Shown here in pieces: positions 25,870 through 34,096 of a DNA stretch of 64,000 nucleotides. Made by a program: the position numbers and the translations under genes. Position 1 is the stretch's first letter; the number at the start of each line of letters is the position of its first letter. The DNA is from UMGS1002 sp050946195 (lineage in GTDB: Bacteria; Bacillota; Clostridia; Oscillospirales; CAG-272). The notes under the pieces are model-generated. The model saw only the letters and a list, made by a program, of their open reading frames with translations, was not told the origin of the DNA and did no database searches. The stretch spans positions 14,466 through 78,465 of the forward strand of contig JBMNUI010000001.1 in assembly GCA_050946195.1 (NCBI GenBank), given 5' to 3'.

Positions 25870-26805
25870 ATGAAGCTTATTGACCTGCATTGCGACACCG
25901 CAAACCGGATACACCGGAAAAATGCGATTCTGGCGAAAAACGATTTTCACATTTCGCTTGATAAAGTCACAAAATACGATAATTATGCCCAATTCACGGC
26001 ATTTTATATTGAATCGCGACTATCGGATGAAGAAGGCTATCTGAAATTTTATGAAATGTACGGTTATTTTTCAGCCGAGCTGGCTGAAAATAAGGAGAGG
26101 ATAGCCAAAATTACAGACGGCCGTGAGCTCACGGCGGTCTGGGAGAGCGACCGGGCGGCGGCAGTCTTCAGCGTCGAGGATGCCAGAATCCTCGCCGGGG
26201 ATATAAGCCGGCTCGACACGCTATACAGGAAGGGTGTCCGCTCGCTGGTGCTGCTTTGGGGAGGCGAGACCATTATCGGCGGCTCGCACAACACCGATGT
26301 GGGTCTTACCGATTTCGGTCGCCGGGTGATGCTCCGCTGCTTTGAGCTCGGCATCATCCCCGACGTCTCGCACGCCTCCGAGCGGTCTGCCGACGAGATG
26401 ATTGAAATAGCCCGGACCTGCAGCAAACCTGTAATCGCCTCTCACTCAAATTCATATGCGGTCTACCCGCACAGCCGGAACCTGCGCGACAGGCATTTTT
26501 CGGCGATACGCGAGCTCGGCGGGCTTGCGGGCATCAGCCTCTGCCGCTCGCACCTTGCCCCCGGCAAAGGAGCGAATGCCGACGATGTCCTGCGCCACAT
26601 CGAGCATTATCTCTCGCTCGGCGGCGAGGACACAGTCGCGCTGGGCTGCGATTTTGACGGCGCCGATCTCCCCGACGGTATCAGGGATATTACATACCTT
26701 GATGTAATCGCCGACCGGCTGGCAAAGGCCGGATACAGCGATGAGATAATCGAGAAAATCTTCTGGAAAAACGCAAAAAGATTCATAGAGGAGAACATCC
26801 GGTAA
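25870..26805 (+). CDS. Dipeptidase, peptidase M19 (renal dipeptidase) family
   Basis: 311-residue TIM-barrel metallopeptidase. Zinc ligands in LIDLHCDT at the N-terminus, Glu in FSVEDARI, and His in PDVSHASER and IASHSNS. Cleaves dipeptides, often with D-residues. AT 18 bases it follows yraN and precedes thrC, but it is not part of the lepB-yraN functional group. Substrate unknown. Confidence 0.85.
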   Translation: MKLIDLHCDTANRIHRKNAILAKNDFHISLDKVTKYDNYAQFTAFYIESRLSDEEGYLKFYEMYGYFSAELAENKERIAKITDGRELTAVWESDRAAAVFSVEDARILAGDISRLDTLYRKGVRSLVLLWGGETIIGGSHNTDVGLTDFGRRVMLRCFELGIIPDVSHASERSADEMIEIARTCSKPVIASHSNSYAVYPHSRNLRDRHFSAIRELGGLAGISLCRSHLAPGKGANADDVLRHIEHYLSLGGEDTVALGCDFDGADLPDGIRDITYLDVIADRLAKAGYSDEIIEKIFWKNAKRFIEENIR

Positions 26806-26844
26806 AACTGAAGGAAAGTTAAAGCAAAGGAACGGACGAAAAAT

Positions 26845-28320
26845 ATGCTTTATAAGAGCACCAGAGACTCAGGTGATGCAAAGTTTACCTCTGCCGAGGT
26901 CATAAAGCGGGGTATTGCCGAAGACGGCGGGCTGTATGTCCCCGCGGAAATACCTGCTCTCGGCAGGGATGAAATAGAAAAGCTCCGCCAAATGCCCTAT
27001 TCTGAGCGGGCAGTCTTCATCCTCTTAAAATTCCTCGACGATTACTCCTATGACGAGCTGCTCGCCGACTGCAAAGCCGCCTACAGCGCCGAATCCTTCC
27101 CCGGCGGCCCGGCCCCCCTCGCGAGGCTTGACGACAGGCTCTACTCACTTGAGCTCTGGCACGGGCCGACCGCGGCATTTAAGGACATGGCGCTGCAGCT
27201 CATGCCGCGGCTGCTCACCCGCGCGCTCAAAAAAACCGGCGAGGGCAGGACAGTCCATATTCTGGTCGCCACCTCAGGAGACACCGGCAAGGCGGCGCTT
27301 GAGGGATTTAAGGATATCGACCAGACCAGAATAACCGTATTCTACCCGGAGTGCGGCGTGAGTTTAGTCCAGAAACGGCAGATGGCCACACAAACCGGTT
27401 CGAATGTCGACGTCTGCGCGGTGCGCGGCAACTTTGACGACTGCCAGAACGGCGTCAAGCGGCTATTTTCGGACATAGAGCTTGCAGCAGAACTTGACCG
27501 GCGGGGGTATTTCCTCTCAAGCGCCAACTCAATCAACTGGGGGCGGCTTGTACCGCAGATAGTCTATTACGTCTCGGCCTATTGCGAGCTGTTGAACAGC
27601 GGCGCACTGAAGCTCGGCGAGAAATTCTGCGTCTGCGTGCCGACCGGGAATTTCGGCAACATACTTGCCGGGTATTTCGCCGGGCTGATGGGAATTCCGA
27701 TAAAAAAGCTCATCTGCGCCTCAAACCTCAACAACGTGCTGACCGATTTCCTGCGGCAAGGCAGGTACGACCGTAACCGCACCTTCCACAAGACAATGTC
27801 GCCCTCGATGGATATACTGATATCGAGCAACCTTGAGCGGCTGCTCTATTATGTCGCCGGCGCCGAAAAAACCCGGAAATATACCGCCGAGCTCGGCAAG
27901 ACCGGCTGCTATCAGATATCGGGCGAGGAAAAAGATAAAATCTCAGAAAAATTTATCGGCTATTTTGCCGACGAGACCGAAACCCCGGCGACCATAAGCA
28001 GCATTTTTGAGAAGTACGGCTACCTTTGTGACACGCACACCGCCGTGGCTTTTAGCTGTGCCGAAAAATACCGGCAGGAGACCGGCGATGACAGTATCAT
28101 CACCGTAGTATCCACCGCAAGCCCCTATAAATTTGCAGGCGACGTATACCGAGCGCTGACCGGCAGCGACCCCGCCGGGGAATTTGAGGCCTTTGACCAG
28201 CTGCATAGCCTCACCGGCGTGCCTATTCCCTACCCGCTTGCCGGCATCGGTAGCCGGCCGGTCAGGTTCACGACTTCGGTTGACAAAGAAGAAATGAAAA
28301 AATACATTCTTGGTATGTAA
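26845..28320 (+). CDS. thrC: Threonine synthase
   Basis: PLP enzyme converting O-phosphohomoserine to threonine. 491 residues, the longer class with an N-terminal extension. PLP lysine in WHGPTAAFKDMALQL; phosphate site in ATSGDTGKAALEG. CAAAGGAAC precedes the ATG. No homoserine kinase gene of the GHMP type lies beside it. Confidence 0.95.
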   Translation: MLYKSTRDSGDAKFTSAEVIKRGIAEDGGLYVPAEIPALGRDEIEKLRQMPYSERAVFILLKFLDDYSYDELLADCKAAYSAESFPGGPAPLARLDDRLYSLELWHGPTAAFKDMALQLMPRLLTRALKKTGEGRTVHILVATSGDTGKAALEGFKDIDQTRITVFYPECGVSLVQKRQMATQTGSNVDVCAVRGNFDDCQNGVKRLFSDIELAAELDRRGYFLSSANSINWGRLVPQIVYYVSAYCELLNSGALKLGEKFCVCVPTGNFGNILAGYFAGLMGIPIKKLICASNLNNVLTDFLRQGRYDRNRTFHKTMSPSMDILISSNLERLLYYVAGAEKTRKYTAELGKTGCYQISGEEKDKISEKFIGYFADETETPATISSIFEKYGYLCDTHTAVAFSCAEKYRQETGDDSIITVVSTASPYKFAGDVYRALTGSDPAGEFEAFDQLHSLTGVPIPYPLAGIGSRPVRFTTSVDKEEMKKYILGM

Positions 28321-28322
28321 AT

Positions 28323-28342
28323 GCCGGCATTTTCATGCCGGC
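28323..28342. terminator. Hairpin between convergent thrC and DUF1540 gene
   Basis: GCCGGCAT-TTTC-ATGCCGGC, three bases after the thrC stop. There is no T-run, so it is only a candidate terminator. The remaining 50 bases to the DUF1540 stop are GC-rich and unassigned. Confidence 0.4.
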
Positions 28343-28395
28343 GGGCGGCGCCTCTTGCTGCGGCTGCCGCCTTATCCTCTCCGGTTATGCCCGGC

Positions 28396-28602
28396 TTATT
28401 CGGATTTTGGTCTGAAAGTAGTGCACAGAGTTTCGGCGCTGGTCTCGGCACTCCCGGGACCGACGTTTATCTGTTCGGCGGTGCAGTAATTGCTGCTGTC
28501 ATGGTAGTAGCAGTTTTTGACGTCACAGCTGATACACTTCTGTATGCCGACGTTGCTGACTTCTCGCCCCTGTCTGTGCTCCTGCCTGTTTTTCTCTTTC
28601 AT
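28396..28602 (-). CDS. Small Cys-rich DUF1540 protein
   Basis: 68 residues with ISCDVKNCYYHDSSNYCTAE, then an acidic-polar stretch, then TLCTTFRP. The spacing of four cysteines with a tyrosine-histidine pair is the DUF1540 pattern, probably a metal-binding motif of unknown role common in Clostridia. Start: the frame opens at 28614, but AAAGGA lies directly against that ATG, while the ATG at 28602 has it 12 bases upstream and is preferred. Convergent with thrC and divergent from the phosphoesterase gene. Confidence 0.7.
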   Translation of the reverse strand: MKEKNRQEHRQGREVSNVGIQKCISCDVKNCYYHDSSNYCTAEQINVGPGSAETSAETLCTTFRPKSE

Positions 28603-28708
28603 TTTTATGACCATTCCTTTTTCTTTTTTATATCCGCTGACCGGACCTGTTTTATTATATGTAAAACCATGTCACTTATTCGAAAAGACCACGAAAGGAG
28701 CCTCTTGT

Positions 28709-29428
28709 TTGCCTGTTTTTGTGATATCCGATCTTCACCTGTCCTCTGACGCCACAAAATCCATGGAGGTTTTCGGGCCCCGCTGGCGCAATTACATGTC
28801 GCGCCTTGAACAAAACTGGAACAAGGTGGTCGGGGACGGTGACACCGTGGTAATCCCGGGCGATATTTCCTGGGCGCTGACACTTGAAGGAGCCTTGCCC
28901 GACCTTATCTTTTTGGACCGGCTCCGCGGCAAAAAGATCATAGGCAAGGGCAATCACGACTACTGGTGGTCGACGCAGAAAAAGCTCAGGACGCTCTTTG
29001 AGAGTAATCGGATTTCCACAATTGACATACTCTATAACAACGCTCATGTTGCCGGGGACATAGTGATATGCGGCACCCGCGGGTGGTACAACGAGCAAGC
29101 CCGGCCGCCGGCCGAAAACCAGCCCGACTATGCCAGAATCATAAACCGCGAGGCCATCAGGTTCAGACTAAGCATAGCGGCGGCCGAGCCGCTTGCAAAG
29201 GAGTCCGGCTACCCTATCGTAGCCTTCTTCCACTTCCCTCCCGTGTGGAATGATTTTGTCTCTCGGGAACTGGTTGATATCCTCCATGAGCATAACATAA
29301 AAAAATGCTACTATGGTCACATACACGGATATTATGGCGCGGAATCCAAGTTTGTTTTTGAAGATGTGACTTTCCAGCTTGTCTCTTCGGATTTTCTTGA
29401 TTTTATGCCTGTACCTGTCAGAATTTAG
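28709..29428 (+). CDS. Metallophosphoesterase (calcineurin-like)
   Basis: 239 residues with ISDLHL at the N-terminus, IPGDISW, GKGNHDYWW and a C-terminal YYGHIHG, the five-block dinuclear metal site of the family. The TTG at 28709 is chosen because AAAGGAG stands eight bases upstream and family members begin at this point; the frame is open further back to 28517 without support. Substrate unknown; resembles YkoQ-type cytoplasmic phosphoesterases. Confidence 0.82.
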   Translation: MPVFVISDLHLSSDATKSMEVFGPRWRNYMSRLEQNWNKVVGDGDTVVIPGDISWALTLEGALPDLIFLDRLRGKKIIGKGNHDYWWSTQKKLRTLFESNRISTIDILYNNAHVAGDIVICGTRGWYNEQARPPAENQPDYARIINREAIRFRLSIAAAEPLAKESGYPIVAFFHFPPVWNDFVSRELVDILHEHNIKKCYYGHIHGYYGAESKFVFEDVTFQLVSSDFLDFMPVPVRI

Positions 29429-29457
29429 GATCGGTTGGCCGATATTTGATAAAACTA

Positions 29458-29486
29458 TTGACAAAAGACGTATATTGATGTAAAAT
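29458..29486 (+). promoter_or_regulatory. Sigma-A promoter of tig-clpP-clpX
   Basis: TTGACA, 17-base spacer, TAAAAT; leader of ~35 bases with CCGGAGGA before the tig ATG. No CIRCE or CtsR-like repeat is seen over it. Confidence 0.7.
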
Positions 29487-29526
29487 ACAGAGGTTGCAAA
29501 AATTTCTTCCGGAGGAATTGTTCTAA

Positions 29527-30957
29527 ATGAGTTTGGTCAAAGCCGAAAAAACCGATAAGAATTTATACACCCTTGAGTTTTCGGTTGACAAGGATGCATT
29601 CGAGGCTGCAATTGAGAATGCATACCGCAGGAAAGTTAAGAGAATCAGTATCCCGGGCTTCAGGCCGGGCAAGGCTTCGCGCAGCATAATCGAAAAGACA
29701 TACGGCAAAACCTATTTTTATGACGACGCGATAAACGAAGTGCTGCCCGGCGCATATGAGGCGGCAGTAGGCGAGGCCGGTATTGAGGTAGTAAGTCGCC
29801 CCGAGATAGACGTACTCTCTACCGACAACGGAGTGCTCTTCTCTGCCAAGGTATATGTAAAGCCCGAGGTTTCGATTGAGGGATATAAGGGCATTGAGGT
29901 CGAGAAGCATGTCCACAAGACGACCGACGAGGAGGTTGACGCTGAAATCTCAATAATTCAAAGGCGCAACGCCCATGAAATCAGCATTACCGACCGCCCT
30001 GCACAGAGCGGCGATACCGTATATATTGACTTTGAGGGATTCTGCGACGGCACCGCCTTTGAGGGCGGAAAAGCCGAGAACCGCCCGCTCACACTCGGCT
30101 CGAACACCTTCATCCCCGGATTTGAGGACCAGGTAATCGGGCAGAGAATCGGCGACGAGTTCGAGGTCAACGTGACATTCCCGGAGGATTATCATACCAA
30201 AGAGCTTGCAGGAAAGCCCGCGGTATTCAAGTGCAAGCTCAGGTCGATAACAAAAACCGAGCTCCCCGCCCTTGACGACGAATTTGCCAAGGACGTATCC
30301 GAATTCGATACCTTTGCTGAATACAGAAACGACGTCAGGGCAAAAATTCAGAAAAGACACGAGACCGAAGCCGACCGCGAGGTTGACAACGCGCTCTCTG
30401 AAGCCTTGGTAAATAAGCTTGTCGCCGACATTCCGGAACCGATGTTCGAGGCCGAGGTCGACAGCTCGGTACGTGATTATGACAACCACCTGCGCATGCA
30501 GGGACTGAGTCTTGATTTGTACCTCAAGTACACCGGGCAGACGCTTGAGGATATGCGCTCAATACTCCGTCTCGGCGCCGAAGCACAGGTAAAGCTCAGG
30601 CTCGCACTTGAGAAAATCGCCGAGCTTGAGAGCATTACCGCTACCGAAGAAGAAATTAACGCCGAATACGAGCGGCTCCAGAAAACATATAACACCGAGC
30701 CCGAAAAGATCCGTGAAATGGTGAGCGCCGAGGTTGTCAAGAAGGATCTGGTGCTGCAGAAGGCCATGAAATTCGTGCGCGACAACGCGGTTATCAAGGA
30801 AACCGAATGTCACTGCGACGTCAATGACAAAACCGAAACGCAGACTGAAGCCAAATCCGAAAGTGAAGAAATGCCCTTGTACCCATTGTCGTCGAGCAGA
30901 CCAGCAGGGGGGAAAGATCCTATGATATTTTCTCAAGGCTGCTCAATGACCGGATAA
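29527..30957 (+). CDS. tig: Trigger factor, reading into the start of clpP in the wrong frame
   Basis: Ribosome-bound chaperone and peptidyl-prolyl isomerase. Residues ~1-145 are the ribosome-binding domain (signature GFRPGKASR), ~155-245 the FKBP-like domain (GDTVYIDFEGF, FIPGFEDQVIG), and ~255-430 the helical C-terminal domain, with an acidic tail ending KSESEE. The last 28 codons (from the ATG at 30871) are clpP DNA read one frame off and do not resemble trigger factors. Restoring one missing G at 30873-30874 would make trigger factor run in frame into ClpP. The true C-terminus is therefore uncertain. Confidence 0.9.
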   Translation: MSLVKAEKTDKNLYTLEFSVDKDAFEAAIENAYRRKVKRISIPGFRPGKASRSIIEKTYGKTYFYDDAINEVLPGAYEAAVGEAGIEVVSRPEIDVLSTDNGVLFSAKVYVKPEVSIEGYKGIEVEKHVHKTTDEEVDAEISIIQRRNAHEISITDRPAQSGDTVYIDFEGFCDGTAFEGGKAENRPLTLGSNTFIPGFEDQVIGQRIGDEFEVNVTFPEDYHTKELAGKPAVFKCKLRSITKTELPALDDEFAKDVSEFDTFAEYRNDVRAKIQKRHETEADREVDNALSEALVNKLVADIPEPMFEAEVDSSVRDYDNHLRMQGLSLDLYLKYTGQTLEDMRSILRLGAEAQVKLRLALEKIAELESITATEEEINAEYERLQKTYNTEPEKIREMVSAEVVKKDLVLQKAMKFVRDNAVIKETECHCDVNDKTETQTEAKSESEEMPLYPLSSSRPAGGKDPMIFSQGCSMTG

Positions 30958-31454
30958 TATTCCTCTCGGACGAGGTCAACGACACCACGGCCTCGCTGGT
31001 TGTGGCCCAGATGCTCTTTCTTGAGGCACAGGACCCGGATAAGGACATCAACTTCTATATCAACTCCCCGGGCGGTTCTCTCACGGCCGGCATGGCGATT
31101 TACGATACCATGAATTTTGTCAAGTGCGATGTTGCCACCATCTGCGTAGGAATGGCAGCAAGTATGGGCTCATTCCTGCTCGCCGCAGGCACAAAGGGCA
31201 AGCGCTCGGCGCTGCCCAACAGCCTAATCATGATCCATCAGCCCATGGGCGGCGCAAAAGGCCAGGCAAGCGATATTAAGATTCAGGCCGAGCTGATTTT
31301 GCGCATGAGAGATAACATCAACACTATTTTAGCAGAACGCACCGGCAAGTCGGTTGAACAGATAGCCCGCGACACGGACCGCGATTTTTATATGACCGCT
31401 GCCGAATCCAAGGAATACGGGATTATCGATACGGTGATGACCAAACGTCCCTAA
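30873..31454 (+). CDS. clpP: ATP-dependent Clp protease proteolytic subunit, start lost by an apparent 1-base deletion
   Basis: Serine protease ring of ClpXP. From 30873 this frame reads a full ~193-residue ClpP beginning ALVPIVVEQTSRGERSYDIF and continuing through INSPGGSLTAGMAIYDT, catalytic Ser in GMAASMGSFL, His in MIHQPMGG and the late catalytic Asp. The expected ATG-GCC is instead ATGCCC, so the ATG at 30871 is out of frame. A TGA in this frame at 30864 closes it upstream, and the first normal start codon is a GTG at 31002, which would remove 43 conserved residues. Deletion, base-calling error or unusual initiation are all possible. clpX follows 90 bases on. Confidence 0.85.
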   Translation, partial: ALVPIVVEQTSRGERSYDIFSRLLNDRIIFLSDEVNDTTASLVVAQMLFLEAQDPDKDINFYINSPGGSLTAGMAIYDTMNFVKCDVATICVGMAASMGSFLLAAGTKGKRSALPNSLIMIHQPMGGAKGQASDIKIQAELILRMRDNINTILAERTGKSVEQIARDTDRDFYMTAAESKEYGIIDTVMTKRP

Positions 31455-31544
31455 CCGCTACCCACAATTTTCCTATCACATGTCCTTCTTTGTCGCGGCA
31501 GGGCTGCGGCGGAAGGCACAGAACCCAAAGAGAGGCACTATAAA

Positions 31545-32870
31545 ATGGCTGGCGCAAACACCACCAACCGCAACAAAACAACAACTCGCTTCTGCTCGTT
31601 TTGCGGCCGTAACGAGAATCAGGTCAATTTCCTGATTCCTTCGCCTACCGGCCTTTATATCTGCGACTTCTGCGTGGATGCCTGCGAGGAGCTGATTTAC
31701 AACAGTCTGCCGCAGGAAAAGGATATCGGCTCGCTCACACTTGAAGCACTTCCCCGCCCCAAGGATATAAAACAAACCCTTGACCAGTATGTCATCGGTC
31801 AGGACAGGGCCAAAATTGCCTTGTCGGTGGCTGTTTACAACCACTACAAGCGGGTACTCAGCTCTGACCTCAGCAAGCGGGGGCGGCGGCGCTTACAGCG
31901 GCAACGGGCGCAGGAAAAAGCAGACGACGAGAGTGAAATCGAGCTTCAGAAAAGCAATGTCCTCTTGATAGGACCTACCGGCGTCGGCAAGACTTATCTG
32001 GCACAGACGCTTGCCAAGACCCTGAAGGTTCCCTTTGCCATTGCCGATGCCACGACACTCACCGAGGCGGGATATGTCGGCGAGGACGTCGAGAATATTC
32101 TTCTGCGCCTGATTCAGGCTGCCGATTACGACATCGAGCTTGCCGAACGCGGAATCATCTATATCGACGAAATCGACAAAATATCGCGCAAGAGCGAAAA
32201 CCCCTCTATTACCCGCGACGTCTCGGGCGAGGGTGTCCAGCAGGCCCTTTTGAAAATCCTTGAGGGCACGATATCAAACGTTCCCCCGCAGGGCGGCCGG
32301 AAGCACCCTAATCAGGAATTCATTCAGATAAACACCGAAAACATCCTATTTATATGCGGCGGTGCCTTTGACGGGCTTGACAAAATCATCGAGCGTCGCC
32401 GCGGCAACAACACGGTCGGGTTTCTCGGTGAAATTAAGAACAAGGAAGAAAAGCGCGCAAACGGCATCCTCAGGGATATTATCCCCCATGACCTGATTAA
32501 GTACGGCCTTATCCCCGAGCTTGTCGGGCGCCTGCCGATAATCGTCACGCTTGACGAGCTCGACAACGACGCGCTTGTAAAGATCATCAGCGAGCCGAAA
32601 AACTCACTGCTCCGCCAGTATATAAAGCTCTTCCAGATGGACGGGGTCGAACTCCATTTCGACGAAGCGGCGCTGAGAGCAATCGCCGACCTTGCGATAT
32701 CACGCAACACCGGCGCACGCGGTCTGCGCTCGATAATGGAGGGAATTATGACCGAGCTCATGTTTGAAATACCGAGCCGGCGGGATGTCGAGTCGGTCCG
32801 CATTACCGAAGGCTGTGTGAGGGGCACCGAAAAACCAATCGTGACCTTCAGAAGCGCGAATGCGGGGTAG
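31545..32870 (+). CDS. clpX: ATP-dependent Clp protease ATP-binding subunit ClpX
   Basis: AAA+ unfoldase partner of ClpP. 441 residues: N-terminal zinc domain with Cys17, Cys20, Cys40 and Cys43, Walker A GPTGVGKT, Walker B IIYIDEIDKI, arginine-finger/sensor block NTGARGLRSIME. A basic insert, KRGRRRLQRQRAQEK, precedes the Walker A and is longer than usual. AGAGGC precedes the ATG. Confidence 0.96.
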   Translation: MAGANTTNRNKTTTRFCSFCGRNENQVNFLIPSPTGLYICDFCVDACEELIYNSLPQEKDIGSLTLEALPRPKDIKQTLDQYVIGQDRAKIALSVAVYNHYKRVLSSDLSKRGRRRLQRQRAQEKADDESEIELQKSNVLLIGPTGVGKTYLAQTLAKTLKVPFAIADATTLTEAGYVGEDVENILLRLIQAADYDIELAERGIIYIDEIDKISRKSENPSITRDVSGEGVQQALLKILEGTISNVPPQGGRKHPNQEFIQINTENILFICGGAFDGLDKIIERRRGNNTVGFLGEIKNKEEKRANGILRDIIPHDLIKYGLIPELVGRLPIIVTLDELDNDALVKIISEPKNSLLRQYIKLFQMDGVELHFDEAALRAIADLAISRNTGARGLRSIMEGIMTELMFEIPSRRDVESVRITEGCVRGTEKPIVTFRSANAG

Positions 32871-32910
32871 TAGGAACAAACGATTTAAACGTTAAAGCAT
32901 AAAGCACAAT

Positions 32911-32966
32911 CGGCGACCGGATATCCGAAGCTCTGAGGCTAGGATATCCGGCCGCCGGTTTTTTTG
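32911..32966 (+). terminator. Terminator after clpX
   Basis: CCGGATATCC (32917-32926) pairs perfectly with GGATATCCGG (32942-32951), with extension through CGGC/GCCG and a run of seven T. Confidence 0.8.
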
Positions 32967-32985
32967 TCTGTTACTTTTTTACCTC

Positions 32986-33816
32986 TTAGTTTCCGCATCT
33001 CTTATCGATGCTGCCGGGAATCATCATGGGCGGGCTGAACTCGCTTATCGGGAATGCCATCTTTCTGAACAGGCTGCAGGGGTCATCCTGTGCCGCCTCA
33101 ACGCACTCCTTGTCGGGCACCGTGTATTCGGTCGCATTGATGAGGAACTGGTCCGGCCGGACAATCCTGACAATCGAGAAGATTCCGAGGGTCACGGCAA
33201 GATACTTCTCGCGTTTGCTGTCGTCGCTGAGATTACCGCTCAGCCGGTAGGTAACCGCTTCGGGGATGTCGCAGGCACAGCAGCAGCAATAACATTTACG
33301 CTCGTCGCAGGGGTCAATCACCTTGGTCTCAAGCACCACTGGGTCGACCACTTCGACAACCGCGCTGGGCACATTCTTGACGCAGCAAATCGGGTCGGGG
33401 TTATGACAATAATCATTCGGGTCGGAATTGCTCTTGAAGATGCAGACATTGCTCTCGCTGCCGTAGAGGACCACCTTCTTTTCAACTACGGCTACCCCGT
33501 CGAATTCCTGTGCCTTCCCTCCGATGCAAGCCTCACATACCAGCTTGATGTAGAACCTGATTGTGACGGTGTAGAACCCGCGGTTGAAGAGTACCGGCTC
33601 GATGTTTATGTAGGTCCATGCTATACACGCGCTTTTTGTTCTCACTACCGACGTGCGCTCTATGATATCATTTCCGAAATCGGTGAGTATTACCCGGACA
33701 TTCTCGAAGCAATCGCGGTCACGGCATGAGTCAAGGATTCTGTTTGTCTCGATGCAAACCATTTCCCTGCCGGACGAACCACCCGGACATCCGCATGAAA
33801 ATCGATTTTCTGCCAT
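32986..33816 (-). CDS. Cys-rich protein, possibly spore-coat associated
   Basis: 276 residues with more than 20 cysteines, including a CYCCCCAC cluster near residue 175 and an N-terminal FSCGCPGG. Blocks such as NRILDSCRDRDCFENVRV and NIEPVLFNRGFYTVTIRF recall a conserved hypothetical family of spore-forming Clostridia, from memory. No signal peptide or membrane helix is seen. High cysteine with a cytosolic address would suit a coat protein crosslinked by disulfides; this is inference. ATG with CTGGAGG upstream. Isolated gene between two terminators. Confidence 0.6.
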   Translation of the reverse strand: MAENRFSCGCPGGSSGREMVCIETNRILDSCRDRDCFENVRVILTDFGNDIIERTSVVRTKSACIAWTYINIEPVLFNRGFYTVTIRFYIKLVCEACIGGKAQEFDGVAVVEKKVVLYGSESNVCIFKSNSDPNDYCHNPDPICCVKNVPSAVVEVVDPVVLETKVIDPCDERKCYCCCCACDIPEAVTYRLSGNLSDDSKREKYLAVTLGIFSIVRIVRPDQFLINATEYTVPDKECVEAAQDDPCSLFRKMAFPISEFSPPMMIPGSIDKRCGN

Positions 33817-34044
33817 TATTTCTGTAACCTCCAGTTTTTGTGCGGAGATAATTCAATCTCCTATAATATGTTATGCGTTTTTCTGAAATTTGACATTGCT
33901 CGGGGATTTTATTTGTTTTTTTACATGCAGAATCGGCGTCCGGGGACCTAAAATTGAGCTTTTCCGGCGGAGGACTGTCCTGACACCGCGCGGGAGCGGG
34001 CTTTGCGAGTGTCCAGCGGCCTTTTTTGGCGATGGCGAAGCCCC

Positions 34045-34080
34045 ACAAAAAAGAGAGAAGCCTCATGTTAGAAGCTTCTC
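34045..34080 (-). terminator. Terminator of the FAD oxidoreductase gene
   Basis: On the minus strand GAGAAGC / GCTTCTC stem with 12-base loop followed by CTCTTTTTTG, 17 bases beyond the stop. The rest of the 33817-34096 gap shows no gene. Confidence 0.7.
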
Positions 34081-34096
34081 CCAAAATCGCGCTCTA

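Noticed and set aside
30864..30880. Programmed -1 frameshift linking tig and clpP
   Set aside because: A -1 shift would join the frames, but the bases at the junction (GAAGAAATGCCC) are not a slippery heptamer and no stimulatory structure is evident.
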